Shown one piece after another: positions 19,622 through 27,496 of a stretch of DNA of 64,000 nucleotides. The stretch is from Leisingera sp. ANG1 (GTDB lineage: Bacteria; Pseudomonadota; Alphaproteobacteria; Rhodobacterales; Rhodobacteraceae). Location: assembly GCF_000203975.2 (NCBI RefSeq), contig NZ_AFCF02000008.1:1-64000 (forward strand), given 5' to 3'. Position 1 is the stretch's first letter, and every line of letters starts with the position of its first letter. The notes below the pieces were generated by a model. That model searched no databases. It saw only the letters and a list, made by a program, of their open reading frames with translations, and had not been told where the DNA came from. The position numbers and the translations under genes were made by a program.

Positions 19622-20400
19622 ATCCAATAGCACTCCTGGCCCGGCTGGGCCGCACCGCTTTGGCCGGGATGTCAGCGGTTGGCCGCGCGGCGCTGTTTGC
19701 GCTGTCTGCCTTCAGCCACATGATCCGCCCGCCCTATTACCCGCGCGAGTTCTTTCAGGCGCTGCTGAACGTCGGCTGGCTGTCGCTGCCGGTTGTGGGC
19801 CTGACCGCGATTTTCACCGGCGGTGCGCTGGCGCTGCAGATTTACGCGGGCGGCGCCCGTTTCAATGCTGAGGCCGTGGTGCCGCAGATCGTCGCCATCG
19901 GCATGGTGCGCGAGCTTGGCCCGGTACTGGTCGGGCTGATGATCGCAGCACGGGTGACCTCCTCCATCGCCGCCGAGATCGCCACTATGAAGGTGACCGA
20001 ACAGATCGACGCGCTGGTGACGCTCTCCACCCATCCGATGAAATACCTGGTGGCGCCGCGGGTGCTGGCGGCGCTGATCACGGTGCCGGTGCTGGTCGGT
20101 GTCGGCGACATCATCGGCATCATGGGCGGCTACACCGTGGCGGTGCAGAACCTCGGCTTCAACCCGGCGGCCTACCTCAAGAACACGGTCGACTTCCTGG
20201 AAGCGCTCGACATCATCTCCTCGCTGGTCAAGGGTGCCGCCTTTGGCACCATCGCGGCGATGATGGGCTGCTATTACGGCATGCAGTCAGGCCGCGGCGC
20301 CCAAGGCGTGGGCCGCGCCACCAAGGGGTCGGTGGAATCCGCTGCCGTCCTGATCCTGGCCGCCAACTTTGTCCTCACAGGGGTGTTCTTCTCGCTATGA
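19618..20400 (+). CDS. mlaE: MlaE-family ABC transporter permease
   Basis: This 260-aa inner-membrane permease has the MlaE fold: about five hydrophobic segments, the conserved [26 protein letters not shown] region (landmarks near 98-123) and [13 protein letters not shown]. MlaE/MlaF transporters move phospholipids or other lipids between membranes. It overlaps alr by four bases upstream and mlaF by four bases downstream. No MlaD (MCE) or MlaC gene is present nearby, so the set is incomplete here. Confidence 0.9.
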   Translation: MNPIALLARLGRTALAGMSAVGRAALFALSAFSHMIRPPYYPREFFQALLNVGWLSLPVVGLTAIFTGGALALQIYAGGARFNAEAVVPQIVAIGMVRELGPVLVGLMIAARVTSSIAAEIATMKVTEQIDALVTLSTHPMKYLVAPRVLAALITVPVLVGVGDIIGIMGGYTVAVQNLGFNPAAYLKNTVDFLEALDIISSLVKGAAFGTIAAMMGCYYGMQSGRGAQGVGRATKGSVESAAVLILAANFVLTGVFFSL

Positions 20401-21143
20401 TCCGCATGGAAAACGTCCACAAGGCCTTTGGCGACAACCGCGTGCTGAACGGCATGAACCTGGAAATCGCCAAGGGCACCTCGATGGTGATCATCGGCGG
20501 CTCCGGCACCGGCAAATCGGTGGCGCTGAAAAGCATTCTGGGGCTGATCCAGCCGGACTCAGGCCAGATCTATGTCGATGGCAAGCCTGCCGGATCGGGC
20601 GACCGGGATAAGTTCCTGGCCCGCTTTGGCATGCTGTTTCAGGGCGGCGCGCTGTTTGACAGCTTGCCGGTCTGGCAGAACGTCGCCTTCCGCCTGTTGC
20701 GCGGCGCGCTGAAACGCCCGCAGGAGGAAGCCCGCGAGATCGCCATCGAGAAGCTGCGCCGGGTGGGTCTGCGCTCCGCAGTGGCCGACCTCTTCCCCTC
20801 GGAACTGTCGGGCGGCATGCAGAAACGCGTCGGCCTCGCCCGCGCGATTGCGGCAGAGCCTGAGATCATCTTTTTCGATGAGCCGACCACCGGCCTCGAC
20901 CCGATCATGTCGGGCGTCATCAACGACCTGATCCGCGAGATCGTGGTGGAGATGGGTGCCACAGCCATGACCATCACCCACGACATGACCTCGGTCCGTG
21001 CCATCGCCGACAATGTGGCGATGCTGCACGGCGGAGTGATCCAATGGACCGGCCCGGTGGCCGAGATGGACGCCTCGGGCGATCCCTACATGGAGCAGTT
21101 CATCCACGGCCGCGCGGAGGGACCGATCGAGGCGGTGCGGTGA
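20397..21143 (+). CDS. mlaF: MlaF-family ABC transporter ATPase
   Basis: This 248-aa ATPase pairs with the upstream MlaE-like permease. Walker A GGSGTGKSVALK (about 34-45), signature LSGGMQKRVGLARAI (about 137-151), Walker B IIFFDEPTTGLDP and switch H (ITHDMTS) are all present, so it should hydrolyse ATP. It starts in the ATGA overlap with mlaE. The downstream gene is convergent with only eight bases between, and no terminator hairpin is visible. Confidence 0.92.
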   Translation: MIRMENVHKAFGDNRVLNGMNLEIAKGTSMVIIGGSGTGKSVALKSILGLIQPDSGQIYVDGKPAGSGDRDKFLARFGMLFQGGALFDSLPVWQNVAFRLLRGALKRPQEEAREIAIEKLRRVGLRSAVADLFPSELSGGMQKRVGLARAIAAEPEIIFFDEPTTGLDPIMSGVINDLIREIVVEMGATAMTITHDMTSVRAIADNVAMLHGGVIQWTGPVAEMDASGDPYMEQFIHGRAEGPIEAVR

Positions 21144-21151
21144 AGGAGATT

Positions 21152-21775
21152 TTAGTTTGGACAACTATAGGTGATCGAAGCATCTGTGCCGTAATTCGTT
21201 CCAGTCAGAATCAAAGAACAGGTATTCTCACCGCTCATAAATGGCAGCGATTGCCCTAATTGCAATTGCTGATTGGTTGCTCCTCCAGTCACCGTGAGCC
21301 TCGCATAGTCTGTACTAACGGTACCGACTGCCACAAACACTTTCCCAGGCACTAGAGCCTTCGATGTGTATTGAGGAATGAGAACTTCTCCAAGTTTTTC
21401 AAAGTCGCTAGAAATTATTGCGGACAACTCTTCACGCTCTGATCTCACCTGTGCAAGCTCTGCCTGAACTTCGCTAAGTTGCTGTCTAAGGTCGGCCGCG
21501 GCCCCCTGTTGGTGCGCGACTTCTTCTTCCAGTGTGCGCAAAGACACCAGCAACTCTTCTTTCTCGCCAAGGGAACTATCGAGTTCCAACAAGCGAGAAA
21601 GAAATGATCTGCTATCAATACCGTTAGCCTTCTTTTCGGCGTCCAACAGTTTTTCAAGGGCGGAAACTTTCGAAGACGACGTGTCTTGGCCTAGCTTATA
21701 CCCTCCAGCTAAAGCTGCTGGGATCACGACAACAAGTGTCGCTATGAATGTCCCGACCCAGAATTTTGTATCCAC
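21152..21775 (-). CDS. Membrane-anchored coiled-coil hypothetical protein, AT-rich
   Basis: This 207-aa protein has one N-terminal hydrophobic segment (about 6-26), then a long heptad-rich Glu/Leu/Ser coiled coil (about 35-125) and a C-terminal beta-like domain with two Cys (TCSLILTG, YSCPN). It is probably anchored in the inner membrane with a periplasmic head. The DNA is clearly less GC-rich than its neighbours and uses A/T-ending codons, which suggests transfer. It is convergent with mlaF. I do not recognise the family. Confidence 0.7.
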   Translation of the reverse strand: MDTKFWVGTFIATLVVVIPAALAGGYKLGQDTSSSKVSALEKLLDAEKKANGIDSRSFLSRLLELDSSLGEKEELLVSLRTLEEEVAHQQGAAADLRQQLSEVQAELAQVRSEREELSAIISSDFEKLGEVLIPQYTSKALVPGKVFVAVGTVSTDYARLTVTGGATNQQLQLGQSLPFMSGENTCSLILTGTNYGTDASITYSCPN

Positions 21776-21926
21776 TGTAGCCTTCCTCTTTCAAACTTGG
21801 TTGCGATGAGTACTATCTTCAAACATTTCAAAACAACATGCCGCACCGCAAATCCAGGCCGTTTCCCCTTTCAAATCCGGCACTAAACACACAAGTCTTG
21901 GCGGAACCGCATAAAACCGAGCCGCC

Positions 21927-22376
21927 ATGACCCTCCGCCTCCTCACCCTGTCGCTCCTGATCCTCTACCCTGTCGCCTGGTTTGCGCCCCTGATGCGGGC
22001 GGGGCTGCTGCCCATTTTCGGCCTCAGCGAGATCTCGGTGATCACGGGCCTGCAAAGCCTTTGGGGCAGCGACGCGGTGCTGGCGCTGATCGTCACCTTC
22101 TTTGCGATCTTCGCCCCCTACCTCAAGACCATCGGCACCGCGCTGGTGCAGTGGGATCTGATGGACGCGCGGGTGCAGAAGGTGCTGCATGTGCTGGGCA
22201 AGCTGGCGATGGCCGATATCTTCCTGATCGCGCTTTACATCACCCTGGCCAAGGGCATTGGCCTGGCGACCATCGAGACCGCCTGGGGGCTTTACATGTT
22301 CACCGCCTGCATTCTGGCCTCGATCGTGCTGGGGATGCTGACAGAGCGTGCCGCCAAGGGGCAGCAGGCCGGGTAA
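21927..22376 (+). CDS. Paraquat-inducible protein A (PqiA)-like membrane protein
   Basis: This 149-aa protein has three or four membrane segments and the PqiA-like FAPYLKTIGTALVQWDLMDARV loop (about 62-83). It is a single-domain form without the Cys-rich zinc motifs of E. coli PqiA. PqiA proteins work with MCE-domain lipid transporters in the envelope, which fits the MlaEF genes 0.8 kb upstream, although a foreign-looking gene now lies between. The start ATG 21927 has only a weak ribosome site. Confidence 0.78.
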   Translation: MTLRLLTLSLLILYPVAWFAPLMRAGLLPIFGLSEISVITGLQSLWGSDAVLALIVTFFAIFAPYLKTIGTALVQWDLMDARVQKVLHVLGKLAMADIFLIALYITLAKGIGLATIETAWGLYMFTACILASIVLGMLTERAAKGQQAG

Positions 22377-22522
22377 GCGCTTGATCCGGCGGCAAACCGC
22401 CCCATTTCATAAAGCCGGATAAGTGAAACCATTTCGATGGGACCGGCACGCTGCGCCCTGACCGGGCATTCCCCCTGCCCCGCCGGCCCCGCGTCTGCAC
22501 GTGTATCTGCTGGAGGGGGCCC

Positions 22523-23305
22523 ATGGCCGGCATTCAATCCATCCTGTTCACCGCTCAGACCGCCTTGATGCGGCTTTCGTTCCTGATGATCTGCCTGGGG
22601 GCCGCGGCGGCGCTGACGGCCACGGTACTGGCCGCTCTGGGCATATGGCCCTGGCTGTCGCTGCAGGCGGGCCTCGGCGCGGACATCCATCCGCAGGCCG
22701 GCATGATGGCGCAGATCGCGCTGACCGCACTGGCGGTGATGCTGGTGTTCTTTCTGCCCGCCAACGGGCGGGTCCTGGCGCTGGAGCACTCGCACCGGCG
22801 CTTTGCCCTGAATATGGAGGACGTCAAGCAGGCCTATCAGCTGGCCCACGCGGGCGACCGTGCCGGGGTGTTCACCCTGGCCTCCGAATTTGACGCGGTG
22901 AAGGAACGGCTGGCGTTTCTGCGCGACCACCCGGATCTGCAGGGGCTGGAGCCGGATGTGCTGGAGACAGCCGCGCAGATGAGCCAGGTGAGCCGTGAAC
23001 TGGCAGAGACCTATTCCGATGCCAAGGTGGCCCGCGCCCGCATGTTCCTGAAACAGCGGCAGGAGGAGCTGGAAACCTTCAAGGCGCGGCTGGAGGATGC
23101 CCAGATCATCATGCATGAGCTGCGCCAGTGGACCCGCGACGTGGAGATCGAGGAAAGCATCGCCAAGTCGCATCTGGGCCGGCTGCGCGGCGAGCTGTTC
23201 GAACTGCTGCCGGAACTGTCGGCGCAATTGCAGGGGCAGCCCGACGGATCGGACCCCGAAGGCGGCAGCGTGGTGCCGATCCAGCCGCCGCGGCGTGCCG
23301 ATTGA
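22523..23305 (+). CDS. Two-TM membrane protein with long coiled coil
   Basis: This 260-aa protein has two hydrophobic segments (about 14-44 and 62-82), then a long charged helical region (about 85-235) with heptads and acidic and basic clusters, and a Pro-rich tail. Homologues in Rhodobacterales have, as I recall, been named 'DNA repair protein', but nothing in the sequence shows this. It could be a membrane-attached scaffold. GGAGGGGG precedes the ATG. It lies between the PqiA-like gene and radA. Confidence 0.72.
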   Translation: MAGIQSILFTAQTALMRLSFLMICLGAAAALTATVLAALGIWPWLSLQAGLGADIHPQAGMMAQIALTALAVMLVFFLPANGRVLALEHSHRRFALNMEDVKQAYQLAHAGDRAGVFTLASEFDAVKERLAFLRDHPDLQGLEPDVLETAAQMSQVSRELAETYSDAKVARARMFLKQRQEELETFKARLEDAQIIMHELRQWTRDVEIEESIAKSHLGRLRGELFELLPELSAQLQGQPDGSDPEGGSVVPIQPPRRAD

Positions 23306-23342
23306 CGCGCCGCTAAGGGCTCTGCCCCCGGTGTATAATGGG

Positions 23343-23402
23343 CCAGAAAGAAACCGCTTCTTTCTGGTTGCAAATCCCCCGGAGCGCGAGGCAGCGCCTC
23401 GC
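23343..23402. repeat. Double hairpin upstream of radA
   Basis: A perfect 10-bp stem (CCAGAAAGAA with TTCTTTCTGG, loop ACCGC) is followed by TTGCAAATCCCCCGGAG and a 7-bp GCGAGGC/GCCTCGC stem. The CCCCCGGAG core is shared with family A repeats, so it may be a relative. It lies 66 bases before radA. Confidence 0.6.
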
Positions 23403-23467
23403 ATCCTGCCAGAGCCACGCGCGACACCTCTTGAACAAAAGGGAAACATCTGCCACTGGTCAGAGCC

Positions 23468-24829
23468 ATGGCAAAAACATCTTTCTCCTGCTCCGCCTGC
23501 GGGGCCAGCTTTTCGAAATGGTCGGGCCGCTGCGAGGGCTGCGGCGAGTGGAACACCATCAGCGAGGATCAGGGACTGTCCTCCGGCCCCGCCAAGAAGT
23601 CGCTGGGCGTCAAGCGCGGCCGCACCATCCAGCTGACCGATCTGTCCACCCGGGAAACCCCGCCGCCGCGCGCCTGCTGCGGCGTCGGTGAGCTGGACCG
23701 GGTGCTGGGCGGCGGGCTTGTTGCGGCCTCGGCCATTCTGGTGGGCGGCGATCCGGGCATCGGCAAATCCACCCTGCTGCTGCAGGCGGCGGCGCGGTTT
23801 GCCCAGGCCGGCGTCAAGACCGTCTATGTCAGCGGCGAGGAGGCCTCTGCCCAGGTGCGGATGCGGGCGCAGCGGCTGGGGCTGGCGGATGCGCCGGTGC
23901 AGCTGGCGGCGGAAACCAACCTGCGCGACATCCTCACCACGCTGGAAGCGGAAAGGCCGCAGCTGGCCATTATCGATTCCATCCAGACCATGTGGGCGGA
24001 TCATGTGGACAGCGCGCCCGGCTCCGTCAGCCAGGTGCGCGCCGCCGCGCATGAGCTGACAACCTTTGCCAAGCGGCACGGGATTTCCATTATTATGGTT
24101 GGCCATGTCACCAAGGAGGGCCAGATCGCAGGCCCCCGTGTGGTGGAGCATATGGTCGACACCGTGCTGTATTTCGAGGGTGAGCGCGGCCATCAGTTCC
24201 GCATCCTGCGCGCGGTCAAGAACCGCTTTGGCCCGGCGGATGAGATCGGCGTCTTCGAGATGACCGGCAGCGGTCTCAGCGAGGTGATCAACCCCTCTGC
24301 CCTGTTCCTTTCGGAACGCGGCGAGCCCTCGCCCGGGTCGGTGGTCTTTGCGGGGATCGAAGGAACCCGGCCGGTGCTGGTGGAGATGCAGGCGCTGATT
24401 GCGCCCTCACCGCATTCGCAGCCCCGCCGCGCTGTGGTCGGCTGGGACTCGTCGCGTCTGGCGATGATACTGGCCGTTCTGGAAGCGCGCTGCGGCATCC
24501 CCTTTGCCGGGCTGGACGTCTATCTGAACGTGGCGGGCGGCATGAAGATCTCCGAACCCGCCGCCGACCTTGCGGTGGCGGCAGCGCTGCTGAGTGCGCG
24601 GGAAGACGTCGCCCTGCCCGCCGATACGGTGGTTTTCGGAGAAATTTCGCTATCCGGCGCCCTTCGCCCGGCGCCGCAGACCGAAAACAGGTTGAAAGAG
24701 GCGCAAAAACTTGGTTTCACGGCGGCGATTGCCCCCGGCGGCAGCAAAACCGTGTCCGTGAACGGCCTGAATTTGCGAAAATCAGGCGATCTGGCAGGTT
24801 TTGTTGGCGAATTCTTCGGGGCCGGTTAA
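23468..24829 (+). CDS. radA: DNA repair protein RadA
   Basis: RadA is a RecA-like helicase that drives branch migration in recombination. It has the four-Cys zinc finger (C8, C11, C22, C25), Walker A GGDPGIGKST (about 93-102), the KNRFG motif (VKNRFGPADE, about 254) and the Lon-protease-like C-domain (about 330-450). At 453 aa it is complete. cvpA follows 42 bases later on the same strand. Confidence 0.95.
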   Translation: MAKTSFSCSACGASFSKWSGRCEGCGEWNTISEDQGLSSGPAKKSLGVKRGRTIQLTDLSTRETPPPRACCGVGELDRVLGGGLVAASAILVGGDPGIGKSTLLLQAAARFAQAGVKTVYVSGEEASAQVRMRAQRLGLADAPVQLAAETNLRDILTTLEAERPQLAIIDSIQTMWADHVDSAPGSVSQVRAAAHELTTFAKRHGISIIMVGHVTKEGQIAGPRVVEHMVDTVLYFEGERGHQFRILRAVKNRFGPADEIGVFEMTGSGLSEVINPSALFLSERGEPSPGSVVFAGIEGTRPVLVEMQALIAPSPHSQPRRAVVGWDSSRLAMILAVLEARCGIPFAGLDVYLNVAGGMKISEPAADLAVAAALLSAREDVALPADTVVFGEISLSGALRPAPQTENRLKEAQKLGFTAAIAPGGSKTVSVNGLNLRKSGDLAGFVGEFFGAG

Positions 24830-24871
24830 AGATGCAAAAAATTTGAGATCGCAGGCAAACGGGCGAGGGAC

Positions 24872-25426
24872 ATGGAAGGTTTCACAATTATCGACGGGGT
24901 CGTGGCCCTGGTCATCGTGGTATCGGCACTGCTGGCCTATTCGCGCGGTTTTGTGCGCGAGGCGATGGCGATTGCCGGCTGGATCGCCGCGGGTGTGCTG
25001 GCCTTCATCTTTGCGCCGCAGGTCGAGCCGCTGATGGCAGAGATCCCGGTGGTGGGCGAATTCATCGCCGACAGCTGCGAATTGTCGATCATCGCCGCCT
25101 TTGCCGCAGTCTTTGCACTGGCGCTGATTGTGGTCTCCTTCTTCACGCCGCTGTTCTCCACCCTGGTGCAGCGCTCTGCGCTTGGCGGGTTGGACCAGGG
25201 CGCGGGCTTCTTCTTCGGCGTGCTGCGCGGCATTCTTCTGATTGCGATTGCCTTCTTCCTCTATGACGTGGTGATGACCGGGCAGTCCTTTACCATTGTT
25301 GACGAAAGCCGCTCTGCCGAGGTGTTCGCGCGCATGACCGGCAAGATCGAGGAGCGCAATCCGGAGCAGGCTCTGGGCTGGGTGACCGAGCAATATGAAG
25401 CGCTGATCGGTACTTGCGGCCAGTAA
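24872..25426 (+). CDS. cvpA: CvpA-family membrane protein
   Basis: This 184-aa inner-membrane protein has four membrane segments and the conserved YSRGFVREAMAIAGWIAA region (about 27-44). E. coli CvpA was named for colicin V export; its general role is unclear and may concern envelope stress. GGCGAGGG precedes the ATG. In many bacteria cvpA is next to purF; here 2 kb with a Hint gene and a VOC gene separate them. A strong terminator follows. Confidence 0.88.
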   Translation: MEGFTIIDGVVALVIVVSALLAYSRGFVREAMAIAGWIAAGVLAFIFAPQVEPLMAEIPVVGEFIADSCELSIIAAFAAVFALALIVVSFFTPLFSTLVQRSALGGLDQGAGFFFGVLRGILLIAIAFFLYDVVMTGQSFTIVDESRSAEVFARMTGKIEERNPEQALGWVTEQYEALIGTCGQ

Positions 25427-25458
25427 TTCCAAGGGATTACCACCATCAGGCAGAAACG

Positions 25459-25484
25459 CGGGCGCCCAAGGGGCGCCCGTTTTG
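25459..25484 (+). terminator. Rho-independent terminator of radA-cvpA
   Basis: Perfect 9-bp stem CGGGCGCCC/GGGCGCCCG with an AAG loop, followed by TTTTGCTT. Confidence 0.85.
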
Positions 25485-25509
25485 CTTGAATTTCAATGCG
25501 TTCACACAG

Positions 25510-25518
25510 TTATCCACA
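25510..25518 (+). promoter_or_regulatory. DnaA box
   Basis: TTATCCACA, an exact DnaA-box consensus, 46 bases before the CtrA-like box at 25556. Confidence 0.45.
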
Positions 25519-25555
25519 GGATGACGGGTTCAGCCGTTAACACCGCAAATTCACA

Positions 25556-25570
25556 TTAACACTTTGTTAA
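25556..25570. promoter_or_regulatory. CtrA-like binding box TTAA-N7-TTAA
   Basis: TTAACACTTTGTTAAC contains two TTAA half-sites exactly seven bases apart, the CtrA full-site pattern. Another TTAAC lies at about 25537. The box is 244 bases before the Hint-gene ATG, so a long leader would be needed. Confidence 0.45.
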
Positions 25571-25813
25571 CCAAAGAGAATCGGGCTCCGGAGGCCGTTT
25601 GAGCGCGTCTCAAAAATTGCGTCAAACCTTAATAAATCCTCAGCCTGCACCGTGAAAAGGTTAACAATACCCCTGAAAAAGCGGCTTTTGTCCCCAAAAA
25701 ATCGCGTCATCCCGAAATGCGACGCAAGCCTGCCCCAATTTGGTCCCAATTCGGGGGCCACATGGCTTCAACGGCAAAACGCCGGGACGAAGACGCTCAG
25801 AAGGGACACCAAA

Positions 25814-26494
25814 ATGCAGCTGGATCACACCACAGATTTCGCCGACTACCTGCCGGTTGATGTTCTGCTGCTGACCAATCCCCTGCCGCAGTCCGTGAAG
25901 CCGGCGCCCAAGCGCGCCCGCATCCGCAGCGGCGGCTTCCTGCCTGATACGCTGGTGGAGACCGAAGAGGGCTTCAAGCAGGCCCGCGACGTCAAGCCCG
26001 GCGACATGGTGTTCACCTTTGACGGCGGCGCCCAGGAAGTGAAAGCGGTGAAGCACGCGGTGCCGCGCCTGACCACCCTGATGCACATCCCGGCTGGCGC
26101 CCTGGGCAATGACACCGACCTGATGCTGCCGTCGGACCAGAAAGTGGCGCTGGAGATGGACACCGCGGAACGCCTGTTCGGCCTGCCGGTTGTCGTCGCC
26201 AAGCTGATCGCCCTGGCCGGCTACAAGGGTATTACCGCAGCCGCGCCGGAACGCCTGGGCCGCATCCATTTCGAATTCGCAGAAGAAGAGCTGGTCTGGG
26301 CCGAAAGCGGCATGCTGCTGCCCGCCGGTGACGCCGCTGAGGACTCCGCCTTCCACCAGCTGTCGCTGACCGAGACCCGCCAGGTGCTGGCCAGCGATGA
26401 CGGCCGCGCGCTGTCGCAGACCGGCATGGGCGAGATTGACGCCCGCCTGCCCAGCCCGCTGGACAACCTTCTGGACCGCATCCTCGCGGCCTGA
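25814..26494 (+). CDS. Hint-domain protein lacking the usual nucleophile
   Basis: This 226-aa protein carries a Hint (Hedgehog/intein) module at about 38-170: GGFLPDTLVETEEG then QARDVKPGDMVFTFDGG and the QEVKAVKH strand. In related proteins the first residue of the CFxxGT-type start is Cys (or Ser); here Gly-41 occupies that place, so self-cleavage through the usual nucleophile looks impossible. Stand-alone Hint proteins are common in Rhodobacterales and often secreted; no signal peptide is seen. GAAGGGA lies 8 bases before ATG 25814. A second Hint protein (46557-47570) keeps the Cys. Confidence 0.8.
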   Translation: MQLDHTTDFADYLPVDVLLLTNPLPQSVKPAPKRARIRSGGFLPDTLVETEEGFKQARDVKPGDMVFTFDGGAQEVKAVKHAVPRLTTLMHIPAGALGNDTDLMLPSDQKVALEMDTAERLFGLPVVVAKLIALAGYKGITAAAPERLGRIHFEFAEEELVWAESGMLLPAGDAAEDSAFHQLSLTETRQVLASDDGRALSQTGMGEIDARLPSPLDNLLDRILAA

Positions 26495-26524
26495 TCACAC
26501 CCAACGATATTCCTCCCCCCCTCG

Positions 26525-26555
26525 GGCCCGCCATCGTGCGGGCCTATTCTTTGGT
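26525..26555 (+). terminator. Probable terminator of the Hint gene
   Basis: A 7-bp stem GGCCCGC/GCGGGCC with a CATCGT loop followed by TATTCTTT; the U tract is imperfect. Confidence 0.55.
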
Positions 26556-26629
26556 TTCGGATTGGGGCTGGAACTGCCGCATATGCTCCGACTATTCCAC
26601 GCAGCACATGCTACTTGAAAGAATTTTCC

Positions 26630-27046
26630 CTACCCGTCCCGTCCCGGTTCGTCCGGGTTGCTGGAGAACAAAGCGATCTTGTTGCCTTGAGGGTCGCGAA
26701 GATAGCCGACATAGAAACGAGGCCCATAGGAGGCGCGAAAGCCCGGCTGGCCCTCGTCGGAGCCGCCAGCGGCAAGCGCGGCGGCGTGAAGCTTGCGGAC
26801 CTGGTTCTGACTGCGGGCTTCAAAGGCGACCATGGATCCGTTGCCAGCGGAGGCCCGACGCCCATCGAAGGGCGGTTTGACGTAGTAATCAGGTTGGGCC
26901 GGGGGCCGGCCCGGCTTTGCTGGCAGCGTGTAGCTCAGCCCGGCAGGCCCCTCCTCCAGCGCGTAGCCAAGGGCTGGCAGGATGGCCGAATAAAACTCTT
27001 TTGCGCGCGCGATGTCATCCGCGCCAACTGTGACATAAGCAATCAT
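26630..27046 (-). CDS. VOC-family (glyoxalase/bleomycin resistance-like) protein
   Basis: This 138-aa protein has the single-domain VOC pattern: MIAYVTVGADDIARAKEFY at the N-terminus (about 1-19) and GPRFYVGYLRDPQGNKIALF near 110-130. Such proteins are dioxygenases, lyases or binding proteins acting on small molecules; the substrate is unknown. The start at 27046 follows AAGGA by about 10 bases. An in-frame upstream ATG near 27200 would add about 50 unrelated residues and is less likely. Confidence 0.82.
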   Translation of the reverse strand: MIAYVTVGADDIARAKEFYSAILPALGYALEEGPAGLSYTLPAKPGRPPAQPDYYVKPPFDGRRASAGNGSMVAFEARSQNQVRKLHAAALAAGGSDEGQPGFRASYGPRFYVGYLRDPQGNKIALFSSNPDEPGRDG

Positions 27047-27496
27047 GACTTGAGTGTCCTTCGGGAAACCGGTCCATTCAAGCAGTATTCCCGCCGTTTT
27101 GCCGCCCGCCTTTGATCCGGCGCGATGAATTGCCTGGTGCTCACCCGGCAGCCGCAACTCCCCATTGGCAACAGCCTTCAAGGCGAGCCGCCGCGCCATT
27201 TGTGATCCTGTGATGACAGCAGCCGCGAAAGCCTCTATGTGAGGGCGCGAACAGGAAACGGATTCGGAGCCACACCGCCTTGCCGCTGCTGCAGACGCTG
27301 CCCGCCTGCCCTTGTGGACCTGACCCGATGCGCGCGGCGCCGGGGAGCAGGGCTGCAACCGGCCATCAGGCTCCGGACGTTTTGCCGGCAAGCTGCTTTG
27401 GTGTCTCCGGAATGGCGCGGGCGCGGAAAAATGCGCTAGACTGCCGGCCAAGCCGCTTCCATCAGCCATCGGACTAATCGGGATTGGAGCCAGCCA
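27047..27496 (+). other. Gene-free interval before purF
   Basis: About 450 bases with no recognisable gene, though the minus frame from the VOC gene stays open. It must contain the purF promoter. No riboswitch aptamer was recognised. Confidence 0.4.

Larger units (their letters stand above)
25485..25813 (+). other. AT-rich regulatory interval before a Hint-domain gene
   Basis: About 330 bases with much lower GC than the surroundings. It holds a DnaA box, a TTAA-N7-TTAA box and an imperfect stem (CCCC-AATT...AATT-GGGG near 25734-25758). No gene is recognised, although the downstream frame stays open back to about 25652. Confidence 0.5.

Noticed and set aside
22292-24193. 633-aa minus-strand open frame opposite the membrane protein and radA
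   Set aside because: Antisense to conserved radA motifs, with no plausible product.
25485-25813. Replication origin
   Set aside because: One DnaA box and one CtrA-like box are not enough; no box cluster and no hemE/dnaA-type neighbours are present.
27047-27496. Gene or riboswitch before purF
   Set aside because: The open frame is an extension of the VOC frame without recognisable sequence, and no known purine-aptamer core could be seen.
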